64,000 nucleotides of DNA from assembly GCF_004295585.1 (NCBI RefSeq), contig NZ_AP019400.1:310001-374000 (forward strand). Direction: 5' to 3'. The position numbers and the translations under genes are program-made. Under the pieces are notes generated by a model. That model saw only the letters and a program-made list of their open reading frames with translations, did no database searches and was not told the origin of the DNA. This DNA is from Cohnella abietis. GTDB lineage: Bacteria; Bacillota; Bacilli; Paenibacillales; Paenibacillaceae. Every line of letters starts with the position of its first letter. The stretch's first letter is position 1. This document shows, piece after piece, positions 1 through 8,232 of this stretch.

Positions 1-1491
1 TGCGATAAAGGTACAGGAAGTTATTTTCAAACCGTGAAGGATGCCCCTCTCAATCAAGAGAGCTTTGGGCAAGGATACACCATCGAAGTCGTCGTTCAAA
101 TGCCAGAGCTTTTCGATGAGGATAGACACAGTTGGATGGGTGTGCTGACGAGACAGGGTAGAGCGGCGGATCTTGGTAAATCGGGAGAAAACGAAATTGT
201 TGCAACTCTATCTATTTCGAATTGTAAGGAATACCAATGGGTAAGTCATCCTACGAATCAAACTTCATCGGTTACGAATTGGTCACGTTATTTGAAACCC
301 GGACAATGGCATCATGTCGTCATCGTTAATGATACGATACAAACACTGTTGTACGTGGACGGGATTTGTGATTTCAACAGTCCTACAAGAGATATCAGGG
401 GTATCGCTCAAATCGAAGGAAAAGGTTGGAATATCGGAGCCTCAGAATGGGGCGGCCAACTAGATCAACTGTTTTCTGGCTCCATTAGAGAGATTCGTAT
501 TGCAGGAGAACCCCTTGAGAGAGTGGATTGGCTACTTGATTCCAAGCCGCAGCAAGTTATTAAAGGTACTAACGAGGAGCATCCTCTTTCACTCCAGAAA
601 AGCGCTTATCACTTTGTTTTTGTCCCTGATGCACAGAAGCTTGTCTATTTAAATCCCGAAATGTTTGAAGCGCAAACAAAATGGATAGTGGACAATCACT
701 CCAGATTTAATATTGCTATGACTGCATTTGTAGGAGATATCGTCGACCATAGTGATGCCCCAGAGGAGTGGGATCGCTCTTCCAGGGCGATATCCCTCTT
801 GGATCAATCTCACACTCCATATATGATGACTGCTGGAAATCACGACTATGACGCCGCTGATACTTATTTGCAGCACTTCGGACCTGATCGCTTTCGCAGC
901 AAGGAATACTATAAAGGCCATTCACCGTCCCAATACAGCTCGTATGGTTTCATTCAAGCAGGAAGCTATACTTATCTCTGGTTAATGGTAGATATGCAAT
1001 ACCTTTTGCAGGACATGGCATGGTGCAAAGCAGTGCTCGAGGAACATCCGAATATACCTACTATTATTGTGTCCCATGATATTCTTTATGCGACGAAGGA
1101 AGAGGAGCGCCGAATTGTTCATGAATCGGAGAACGGCAGGCTGATATGGGAGGAATTAGTTGCTCCTTATAATCAGGTGTTCCTGACCGTAAACGGACAT
1201 TATGACGGGACTGCTCACCATATACGAAGAAATAATTCCGATCATATGGTCATTCAACTGTTGATCAATTATCAGGACAGCTACCGTGGCGGAAATGGTT
1301 GGATGAGACTAGCTGGATTTAATGAGGAAGCTAACCAAATTTCTTTTCTGACCTACTCGCCTTGGGTAGAGCTTCTAGGAAAGAACGAACCGCTGTCCTA
1401 TCCGGATTACCGATACTTGACGGGACAATATGATACTTTTGTGATTCCATTTCCTTTTGAGAAACGTTTTAATTTTGTGACCGAAAGTTAA
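1..1491 (+). CDS. LamG-like plus calcineurin-type metallophosphoesterase (5' end outside window)
   Basis: The frame is open from base 1, so the gene starts upstream of the window; the GTG at 34 is only the first possible start inside it. Counted from that GTG, residues 1-165 look like a concanavalin/LamG fold (strands such as GQWHHVVIV and YVDG), and residues about 193-450 form a calcineurin-like phosphoesterase. Metal-binding motifs are visible: DAQ (199-201), GD (234-235), GNHD (268-271), VSHD (346-349) and GHYDGTAHH (388-396). It probably hydrolyses a phosphomonoester or phosphodiester carried on a polymer or sugar, with the LamG part binding the substrate; the substrate is unknown. It sits 29 bases before a DeoR regulator and upstream of a GDPD enzyme and an ABC importer, suggesting one catabolic locus. 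The family assignment is confident, the specificity is not. Confidence 0.85.
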   Translation, partial: CDKGTGSYFQTVKDAPLNQESFGQGYTIEVVVQMPELFDEDRHSWMGVLTRQGRAADLGKSGENEIVATLSISNCKEYQWVSHPTNQTSSVTNWSRYLKPGQWHHVVIVNDTIQTLLYVDGICDFNSPTRDIRGIAQIEGKGWNIGASEWGGQLDQLFSGSIREIRIAGEPLERVDWLLDSKPQQVIKGTNEEHPLSLQKSAYHFVFVPDAQKLVYLNPEMFEAQTKWIVDNHSRFNIAMTAFVGDIVDHSDAPEEWDRSSRAISLLDQSHTPYMMTAGNHDYDAADTYLQHFGPDRFRSKEYYKGHSPSQYSSYGFIQAGSYTYLWLMVDMQYLLQDMAWCKAVLEEHPNIPTIIVSHDILYATKEEERRIVHESENGRLIWEELVAPYNQVFLTVNGHYDGTAHHIRRNNSDHMVIQLLINYQDSYRGGNGWMRLAGFNEEANQISFLTYSPWVELLGKNEPLSYPDYRYLTGQYDTFVIPFPFEKRFNFVTES

Positions 1492-1520
1492 TTATCCGAT
1501 TAATTTGGAGTGATCGCTCA

Positions 1521-2318
1521 ATGTCTCTTTTATCCGAAGAAAGAAAGCAGCATATTCTCATTCAACTAGATACGATCGGCAAGGTGCGGGTTATCTCGCT
1601 GGCTGAACAGCTTCAAGTCTCGAATGAAACGATTCGGCGTGATCTGTTTGTATTGGAGGAAGAAGGAAGGCTTAAACGCGTCTACGGTGGAGCTATAAAG
1701 GTGCAATATGATGAGGGCGAGCCCCCCTATCAGCAACGACAAATCTTAAATTATGAAGCAAAGAAGACTATTGGGTACAGGGCTGTTGATCTGATCCAGG
1801 ACGGAAACACTATCTATATGGATACGGGAACAACGATCCATGAATTGGCACGCTCCCTCAAAGACAAGAAACGAATAACGGTTATCACTAATTCCTTAAC
1901 TGTCGCGAATCTGCTGACAGAATCGTTGTCCCAAGCCCTCTTCAGCGGGCGAGTAATTATTCTGGGCGGTGAAATATCGCCGGAGCAACAATCTGTAAAT
2001 GGCTATCTTCCTCAGGAGATGCTTAAAAATCTCTATGTGGATAAGGCTTTTGTTTCGGTGGGAGGGATTTCGATTGAGACAGGTATTAGCGATTACGATA
2101 TGAATGATTCTGTTATTACCAGAATGGCGATATCGAAAGCGAAGGAAGTTATCATTCTAGTGGATTATAGCAAGATCAGTATACAAGCCTTCTGCCATAT
2201 TGCGCCTTTAGAATTAATTGATGTTGTCGTATGTGAAAAGGAGCATCCAAAAGCATGGGCACAAGAGCTAGATATGAAAGGGATTACGTGGATTACCGCA
2301 AATGCAATCATAGAGTAA
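1521..2318 (+). CDS. DeoR/GlpR-family transcriptional regulator
   Basis: This 265-residue protein has the standard DeoR plan. An N-terminal winged helix-turn-helix (residues about 5-57) includes VSNETIRRDLFVLEEEG and the family's VYGGA signature just after it. The rest is a sugar-phosphate sensor domain with the DTGTT motif (about residue 93) and the TNS segment. DeoR proteins normally repress sugar or polyol-phosphate catabolic genes and are released by a phosphorylated intermediate. The length is typical. It lies between the phosphoesterase and the GDPD/ABC importer genes, so it is the likely local regulator; it ends at a hairpin terminator at 2361-2403. The ligand cannot be named from sequence. 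Confidence 0.9.
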   Translation: MSLLSEERKQHILIQLDTIGKVRVISLAEQLQVSNETIRRDLFVLEEEGRLKRVYGGAIKVQYDEGEPPYQQRQILNYEAKKTIGYRAVDLIQDGNTIYMDTGTTIHELARSLKDKKRITVITNSLTVANLLTESLSQALFSGRVIILGGEISPEQQSVNGYLPQEMLKNLYVDKAFVSVGGISIETGISDYDMNDSVITRMAISKAKEVIILVDYSKISIQAFCHIAPLELIDVVVCEKEHPKAWAQELDMKGITWITANAIIE

Positions 2319-2360
2319 GCCGGGTACATAACCTAAATAGCTAGACAACGAGCTTTTTAG

Positions 2361-2403
2361 CCCTTTCGATTTCTAACAGGAAATCGGGAGGGTCTATTTT
2401 TTT
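2361..2403 (+). terminator. Rho-independent terminator after deoR-type gene
   Basis: A stem (CGATTTC at 2367-2373 with GAAATCG at 2380-2386, flanked by CCCT and AGGG) is followed by a run of Ts at 2396-2403. It separates the regulator from the GDPD gene, which therefore needs its own promoter in 2404-2657. Confidence 0.75.
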
Positions 2404-2657
2404 CCAACACCTCCCCTCCAATCTCTGCGACACTTGAGCCCGGTTCTTTTTGCTTCGTTAACATTCCGTCAACAAACCACATAAAAAGATCGGTTTTTTT
2501 CCATTATTCCTCTAATCAATAACAAAACATCAACATCAGTCTTAATAATAACTTGTTAATGTGAAAATACCACGATAACAATCTCAAATTACAATATTAA
2601 TATCACAACAATAGTAAATCTGGCGTATTGAGAATTGGAGGAATAGGAGAACAATTT
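2404..2657 (+). promoter_or_regulatory. AT-rich control region before the GDPD/ABC importer genes
   Basis: The 250 bases between the terminator and the GDPD start are strongly AT-rich in their last 180 bases and contain no ORF. An inverted repeat TTGTTA (2553-2558) with TAACAA (2576-2581) and other copies of the AACAA motif nearby could be binding sites for the adjacent DeoR regulator. No clear -35/-10 pair could be fixed by eye. That this region holds the promoter is an inference from the upstream terminator. Confidence 0.3.
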
Positions 2658-3383
2658 ATGAATCACCGACCTTTTTCACTTATTTGCGCACATACGGGTT
2701 GCGGCACCGCCCCGGATAACACGATGGCTTCCTTTATGGAGGGTATTGCTATGGGGTCAGACATAGTAGAAGTCGATCTCCGGGTGACTAAAGACGGCAC
2801 AGTGGTATTAATGCATGACCATAGCCCATTGCTTGACGAAATGTCATTCGAGCAATTAAATCAGCTTGAAAACCGTATGAAGATAAACCCCGCCTACGAA
2901 TTTCACACTATCGCTACACTCGACGAAATTCTGGAGAAGGCTAGAACACACGGGATAAAGCTCAATCTAGATATCAAAACGGAAGCCACCATTCAACCGA
3001 CCATTCGAAGCATTCAACGCTCCGAAGCTGAAGATCTTGTCTTCATTACAGGCTGCTCAAATGGCATTACAGACTCTTATAGCGGGATCAAGGTTCTTTA
3101 CAATACTCCAGAAGATCTTACTGAAGATGAGGAGCGAGAATATGCCTCATGGTCGCGAGCCATTAGCGAATCGGCGCATGCAGGCGGATACTTCGGCTTG
3201 AACATGGATTACAAAACTTGCCGACGGGAAGTCGTTGAAGAGGCTCATGCGTTAGGTTTAGCGGTGTGGGTTTATACCGTGGACGATGAGGAAGCTATTT
3301 GCAACATGAATGAGATAGGTGTAGATGAGATTACCACCAACGAAGTAACGCTGTTAAAACAGCTCCGAGCCCAGAGAGGCTAG
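2658..3383 (+). CDS. Glycerophosphodiester phosphodiesterase-family protein
   Basis: This GDPD/PLC-like TIM barrel should cleave phosphodiesters of the glycerophosphoryl type to an alcohol and glycerol 3-phosphate. I place the start at ATG 2658 because AGGAGA at 2645-2650 is correctly spaced; a TTG at 2628 would add ten residues. With that start, His12, Glu38, Asp40 and His53 match the catalytic/metal set (AHTG...VEVDLR...MHD). The usual HRG entry motif is HTG here, a substitution at the normally conserved Arg. The enzyme has 241 residues, normal for the family, and no signal peptide, so it should act in the cytosol on imported substrate. It is followed 44 bases later by the importer permease gene, supporting a transport-coupled role. 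Confidence 0.85.
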   Translation: MNHRPFSLICAHTGCGTAPDNTMASFMEGIAMGSDIVEVDLRVTKDGTVVLMHDHSPLLDEMSFEQLNQLENRMKINPAYEFHTIATLDEILEKARTHGIKLNLDIKTEATIQPTIRSIQRSEAEDLVFITGCSNGITDSYSGIKVLYNTPEDLTEDEEREYASWSRAISESAHAGGYFGLNMDYKTCRREVVEEAHALGLAVWVYTVDDEEAICNMNEIGVDEITTNEVTLLKQLRAQRG

Positions 3384-3427
3384 TTGTTTTTTACACAGAA
3401 ATTTTTTGATGAAGGGAGAATCCTACA

Positions 3428-4387
3428 TTGCAAACAAAAGTTCCATCTGTTCCGGCGGGACTTCGCAAAAAGCAACACCTTGTATATTTGTGGAAAAAAA
3501 TACTGATTTATCGTTATTTGTACTTGATGCTCATTCCATGTTTTGCATCCTTCATTATTTTCTCCTATATTCCGATGGGCGGGTTGCTGCTGGCGTTTAA
3601 GGAGTTCAAATTTAATCAAAGCGTGCTTGAGAGTCCTTGGGTAGGCTTTCAGTATTTCGAACAATTTTTCAACGACTATAAAAGCATGACATTAATCAAA
3701 AACACACTCATCATCAGCACCATGAAGCTTTTCCTCGGATTACCTTTTCCGATTCTTCTGGCGCTTATGTTCAATGAAATCAAAAACCGATGGTTTAAGA
3801 ACATTGCCCAAAGCATTTCGTATTTGCCGCATTTCATGTCGTGGGTCATTGTCATCGGTTTAATGCAAAGAATGTTGGCACCGGATACTGGGTTGTTAAA
3901 CGAAACGATTACCTTTTTCGGCGGTAACGGTAATACGTTTTTTATGAATGAAGCGCATTATTTTTATCAAATTATGTTCGGCAGCCATATCTGGAAAACA
4001 ATCGGCTGGGATTCAATCATCTACCTGGCGGCTATTGCCGGAATTAATCAAGATATGTACGAGGCGGCCAAGATAGATGGGGCGAGCAAATGGGCAGAAG
4101 TATGGAACATCACCCTTCCGTCGATTCGCCCAACCATCCTGATCGTATTTATCCTATCGCTTGGAAGCATTTTGTCAGCCGGCTTTGATCAGCTTTATTT
4201 GCTCAAAATGCCAGGCAATGCAGAGCTTGTAGACATTCTGGATACGTACGTGATCCGCGTTGGTTTGCAGCAAGGCCAATACGGCTATGCAACTGCGGTC
4301 GGTATGATGCAAGGCGTTATTGGTTTAATCCTTGTGGTCGTTGCTAATCGTTTCGCTCGAAAAGTGTCTGGCACTTCGGTTTGGTAA
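3428..4387 (+). CDS. LplB-type carbohydrate ABC importer permease
   Basis: This 319-residue membrane protein has about six hydrophobic segments and the LplB/YtcP-type permease signature. The cytoplasmic EAA loop, which docks the ATPase, reads YEAAKIDGASKWAEVWNITLPSI near residues 217-239. The N-terminal motif with LMLIPCFASFIIF followed by a conserved FK-phenylalanine block is typical. Translation starts at TTG 3428 with AAGGGAG about 10 bases upstream. With the lipoprotein at 4479 and the permease at 6316 it forms a CUT1-like importer. No ATPase gene is nearby; such systems in this group commonly share a housekeeping MsmX-type ATPase. Confidence 0.9.
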   Translation: MQTKVPSVPAGLRKKQHLVYLWKKILIYRYLYLMLIPCFASFIIFSYIPMGGLLLAFKEFKFNQSVLESPWVGFQYFEQFFNDYKSMTLIKNTLIISTMKLFLGLPFPILLALMFNEIKNRWFKNIAQSISYLPHFMSWVIVIGLMQRMLAPDTGLLNETITFFGGNGNTFFMNEAHYFYQIMFGSHIWKTIGWDSIIYLAAIAGINQDMYEAAKIDGASKWAEVWNITLPSIRPTILIVFILSLGSILSAGFDQLYLLKMPGNAELVDILDTYVIRVGLQQGQYGYATAVGMMQGVIGLILVVVANRFARKVSGTSVW

Positions 4388-4478
4388 CTTTCCTTAGCAA
4401 GCCACTCTCTTTGAAGAGAAACGACTAGCAGCTTTATATACCATCTAAATCATAAGAGAAAGTGGGAATGAAGAAATC

Positions 4479-6191
4479 ATGTTAAAGAATACAAAGCTGT
4501 TAAAGATGCTTGCAGTTCCGCTGATCGCTTCGTTAGTCATGACAGGATGTGCACCAAAGGAAAAAAATTCAGAGAACACCAAACAAGAAACCATCAAGGA
4601 TACTGCAGGAAAACCAGCGACTTGGATTGCCGACCGCAAGATTAAAGGCTTGATCTTTATGGATGCAGACGATATTACGGAAGAAATGAACCCGGAAGTA
4701 CTGAAGCAAATTAAAGATAAAACGGGAATAGACTTCGAATTCAATCTTATGCCTGCAGCGAATTCGCTCGACGGATTAATTGCCGGTCTTGCTTCCGGTG
4801 ACTTACCGGACTTTATCGCCTTTTATTTGAATCATAGCGGTCGAAAGGAAATGCCCATTGTACTGAAAGCTGCGCGCGAAGGCATGTTTACTGACCTGAC
4901 TCCTTTCATAAAGGATACGAAAATATTCAGCAAGTATTTACAAGATGGATACTTGCCGCTTGATACTAAAAACGGAGTTATGTTCCGTCCGGAATTTAAC
5001 GGCGCGGCCTACTTCATGCATATGAATGTTTCGAGAGAACCAGGGTATATGACGAGAAAAACGTTAGGTGGACCTTTCATTCGCAAAGATATCGCCGATG
5101 CTCTGAATGTGGATCCAAGAACAATTACAACTTCAGAGCAAATGTACGAGCTGGCCAAAAAAATTAAAGCAGATAATTTCAAAGATAACAATGGCAAGGA
5201 CATCTCTGTCATCGGTCCGAGATATTGGGGCGGCACGGAAGTTAAAGCCTTGTATAGCGATTTAGCAATTAACGTCAACCATACTTTTGGACGCGACAAG
5301 GAAGGCAAAATCGTTCACGAAAGCCAGACGGATTACCCGTTGAAGCGCGTGGAGTACGTCCAAAAGCTGCTGAAAGAAAAGCTGATGAACCCTGAGTTTT
5401 ATACAATGGATGAAAATCGCGCAACAGAAGGTATCTTGAACGGGTCTTTCGCGATCGTTGCAGATATGCACAATTACCTTGATTTTAATAAAGATATGCA
5501 TTATTTACCGATTGGTCCACTTAATGAGGGGGACAAGCCTTTCCGAATGGGGCTGGACTTTAAGAGCTCTGGCGGTGCTTGGGCAATTCCGTCCACGACG
5601 AAAAAACCGGAGGACATTGTTAAATTCGCAGATTTCCTGGCGAGCCGCGAAGGCAAGCTGTTATGGCAGTATGGAATTGAAGGAAGAGACTACACGCTGG
5701 ATGCTAAAGGCAATCCGATTGTAAACAAAGAAGTGTCTGAAATGAAGGATAAAGATCCCAAAGCTGCTAAAGCGCTCGGGTTCGCAGGAGTAGGAAATTC
5801 TTGGGGCGAGATCCTGGGCAATACTGACGTTGATCGCATTGACGACTTCGGTGAAGCAGAATACGGTAGCGCAGCTCAATCTCAAGTAGATGAGGGACCT
5901 CTCAAGATTGCGGAATATTGGGGCTGGGACGAAAAACGGAAAAATGCGGAAATCTCGGATACGTATTCTCCTATGGCATTCTTCGGCGAGTTCTCGAAGG
6001 AAAATGAGTTAAAGGCTGCACTTGATAATTACAACGAAAGCATCATACGTGCTTATTATGCAAAAAGCCTGGATGAAGCCAAGAAAATTCTCGGTGAGGC
6101 GTCGAAGCAATTACACGCAGCCGGCTTGGAAGATTACTTGGCGCTGCTTGAGAAAAAAGACGCCGATCCTAACACGAAGGTGAACCTGTAA
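4479..6191 (+). CDS. LplA-type extracellular solute-binding lipoprotein
   Basis: The 570-residue product starts with a lipoprotein signal peptide: a short basic stretch, a hydrophobic core and the lipobox VMTGC with the lipidated cysteine at residue 24. The mature part is a long solute-binding protein of the Paenibacillus LplA family, with typical stretches such as LPDFIAF and GGAWAIPSTTKKPEDIVKFADF. It should sit on the outer face of the membrane and deliver a sugar, oligosaccharide or sugar-phosphate derivative to the two permeases around it. The ribosome site is weak (GAAAGTGGGA). A large hairpin follows the stop codon and may keep this transcript segment more stable than the permease segment. 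Confidence 0.9.
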   Translation: MLKNTKLLKMLAVPLIASLVMTGCAPKEKNSENTKQETIKDTAGKPATWIADRKIKGLIFMDADDITEEMNPEVLKQIKDKTGIDFEFNLMPAANSLDGLIAGLASGDLPDFIAFYLNHSGRKEMPIVLKAAREGMFTDLTPFIKDTKIFSKYLQDGYLPLDTKNGVMFRPEFNGAAYFMHMNVSREPGYMTRKTLGGPFIRKDIADALNVDPRTITTSEQMYELAKKIKADNFKDNNGKDISVIGPRYWGGTEVKALYSDLAINVNHTFGRDKEGKIVHESQTDYPLKRVEYVQKLLKEKLMNPEFYTMDENRATEGILNGSFAIVADMHNYLDFNKDMHYLPIGPLNEGDKPFRMGLDFKSSGGAWAIPSTTKKPEDIVKFADFLASREGKLLWQYGIEGRDYTLDAKGNPIVNKEVSEMKDKDPKAAKALGFAGVGNSWGEILGNTDVDRIDDFGEAEYGSAAQSQVDEGPLKIAEYWGWDEKRKNAEISDTYSPMAFFGEFSKENELKAALDNYNESIIRAYYAKSLDEAKKILGEASKQLHAAGLEDYLALLEKKDADPNTKVNL

Positions 6192-6212
6192 CAAACATTG
6201 ATTGCTGGTTGG

Positions 6213-6254
6213 GAGAGGTCGGTTTTATCGGTTCTTGGATAAAATCGACCTCTC
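6213..6254 (+). other. 17-bp mRNA hairpin between binding-protein and permease genes
   Basis: A 17-base arm at 6213-6229 pairs with 6238-6254 (one G-U pair, 8-base loop). No T-run follows, so it is not a standard terminator. In ABC operons such intergenic hairpins often protect the upstream binding-protein mRNA and lower downstream permease expression; that role is inferred here. Confidence 0.6.
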
Positions 6255-6315
6255 ACTATAAGTATATGCTTCGGAAGCCGTTTTGCTTCGCAGACCTTGA
6301 AGGAGTGCAAATGAC

Positions 6316-7227
6316 GTGGGGAAAGAATTTTACAAGATTTCTACAGGAGAAAAAGTTACCCGGATCGTTATCTATGTGACAATCATCCTGTTATGTTTAT
6401 CTATTATTTTGCCGCTTTTGAATATTTTCGCTCTCTCCTTCAATTCCGGTAAAGATGCAGAAAGAGGCGGCATTTATTTTTGGCCGAGAATTTGGTCTAT
6501 TGAAAACTATAAAGAAGTTTTTACTTCCTCCAATATTGTGAATGCCTTTGGGATATCTATGTTCCGTACGATTGTCGGAACAGTGGCGAGCGTTTTTTTA
6601 ACCGCAATGGCAGCTTACGCCTTAAAGAGCAGAACGATGCCGGGCGTTCGGATTATTACAATGCTCCTATTTTTTACAATGCTGTTTAGCGGTGGAATCA
6701 TTCCTTATTATATGCTGTTGAAAGACTTGCATCTGACGAACACGATCTGGGTCTACATTGTACCGGGATTGTACAGTGCGTGGAACATCATTATTATGCG
6801 AACCTTCTTTCAGGAAATCAGTCCAAGCCTTGAAGAATCGGCACGGATCGACGGATACAACGATTTTTCAATTTTTATGAGAATTATTATGCCGCTCAGC
6901 AGACCAGTTGTTGCTGTCATCGCGTTGTTTAATGCTGTTGAGCACTGGAATGATTGGTTTACAGGGGCATTTTACGTTCGAGAAAGCCGCTTGAGGCCAC
7001 TATCAACACTGCTACAGGAAATGCTAACCCGGGCAGATGCCCTTCGTAATACGCTTGAACAAACAGCGGGAACGAAGCAATACGAAATGCTGGATAAAAT
7101 TCAGGTGACGGGAAACTCGCTGAAAATGGCTACGATCATCATCGTCGTCGCACCCATTATTCTTATTTATCCGTTTATTCAGAAGTATTTTGCCAAAGGC
7201 GTTATGATCGGTTCGGTCAAAGAATAA
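6316..7227 (+). CDS. LplC/YtcP-type carbohydrate ABC importer permease
   Basis: This 303-residue integral membrane protein has about six transmembrane segments and the EAA loop EESARIDGYNDFSIFMRIIMPL (near residues 176-197). The C-terminus ends in GVMIGSVKE, the conserved tail of this permease subfamily. The start is GTG 6316, with AGGAG 11 bases upstream; the ATG at 6311 is in another frame. It is the second membrane subunit of the importer encoded at 3428-7227. The next gene (PHP domain) begins 23 bases later, so they are probably cotranscribed. Confidence 0.9.
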   Translation: MGKEFYKISTGEKVTRIVIYVTIILLCLSIILPLLNIFALSFNSGKDAERGGIYFWPRIWSIENYKEVFTSSNIVNAFGISMFRTIVGTVASVFLTAMAAYALKSRTMPGVRIITMLLFFTMLFSGGIIPYYMLLKDLHLTNTIWVYIVPGLYSAWNIIIMRTFFQEISPSLEESARIDGYNDFSIFMRIIMPLSRPVVAVIALFNAVEHWNDWFTGAFYVRESRLRPLSTLLQEMLTRADALRNTLEQTAGTKQYEMLDKIQVTGNSLKMATIIIVVAPIILIYPFIQKYFAKGVMIGSVKE

Positions 7228-7250
7228 AGCGGGAAAGGACGGAAATAGAC

Positions 7251-8147
7251 ATGGAACGAATGTTAATTTCAAATCCTTATGACAAGCAAGGAATATGGCT
7301 TAAGGGAAGCTTCCATAATCATACGACGAATAGCGCTTGCGGCTCACAGCCGCTCGAAACCGTCTACCGGATGTATGGGCAATACGACTTTCTCGGTATT
7401 TCCGACCATGATTTTATAACCGTCCACGAAGGGGAACGTTCTATCCCTTCCGTCTTCGAAGCGTTAGAAGTAAGTAGTCCGCAAAGGCATATGCTTCTCA
7501 TAAATCCTGCACGGTCGATCATGGACGATTATTCGAACGAATTTTCGATAGAGAGGTATCAGCAGCTATCCGATAGCTGCACCCGACATGGCGGAATGAG
7601 CGTACTTGTTCATCCCAATCGTTATTACTCCCAGTTTTGGCCGATTGAAGATATGCTGGCGATGAAGGACTACACCGGAATTGAAGTCATTAATGGCGAA
7701 GGAAACCCCGAATACGACATTGCATTCGACAAATGGGATGCTTTGCTGTCGGCTGAGCGTAAAGTATGGGGCTTTGGTGGAGATGATTTTCACGTGTACG
7801 GGCAAGAAAAACGAACTTGGAATATGGTTCTAGCCGAACAAAATACGAATGAAAGCATCCTTGCGGCGATGAAAGCCGGAAGTTTCTATATTTCGACCGG
7901 TTATGGCTTCGAGTCCATCCGGGTAGAAGACGGCATGATTGAGTTCAACTTGCTTTCCAGTGAAGGGTTGGACCGCATGTACAAATACGTAACCTTGATT
8001 GGCAAAGACGGGAACATCTTATACGAAACCTCTGGGCGTATCAATAGCGTTAGCTATAAATGTCGTGGAGACGAAGGTTACGTAAGGGCGGCGGTCTATT
8101 TGGAAGGCGGCTTCGGCGCATTCTCTCAACCTTTATTTATCGGATAG
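7251..8147 (+). CDS. PHP-domain phosphoesterase-like protein
   Basis: The 298-residue protein has the PHP fold signature: HNH (residues 22-24) near the N-terminus, SDHD (51-54), then a glutamate segment (GIEVINGEGN) and GGDDFH near residue 181, which together form the usual trinuclear metal site. PHP proteins hydrolyse phosphoester bonds, for example in sugar or nucleotide phosphates. There is no signal peptide, so it should act in the cytosol. It is the third phosphoesterase type in this locus after the calcineurin-like and GDPD enzymes, and lies directly downstream of the importer permease. The exact substrate is unknown. Confidence 0.8.
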   Translation: MERMLISNPYDKQGIWLKGSFHNHTTNSACGSQPLETVYRMYGQYDFLGISDHDFITVHEGERSIPSVFEALEVSSPQRHMLLINPARSIMDDYSNEFSIERYQQLSDSCTRHGGMSVLVHPNRYYSQFWPIEDMLAMKDYTGIEVINGEGNPEYDIAFDKWDALLSAERKVWGFGGDDFHVYGQEKRTWNMVLAEQNTNESILAAMKAGSFYISTGYGFESIRVEDGMIEFNLLSSEGLDRMYKYVTLIGKDGNILYETSGRINSVSYKCRGDEGYVRAAVYLEGGFGAFSQPLFIG

Positions 8148-8232
8148 GCGCGTATACTTTATTTCGATCCTCTTAAGGATGATGTGACGATAGTCATAGG
8201 GTTGGACATGAACAGGGAGAATGTGAGCTTGT

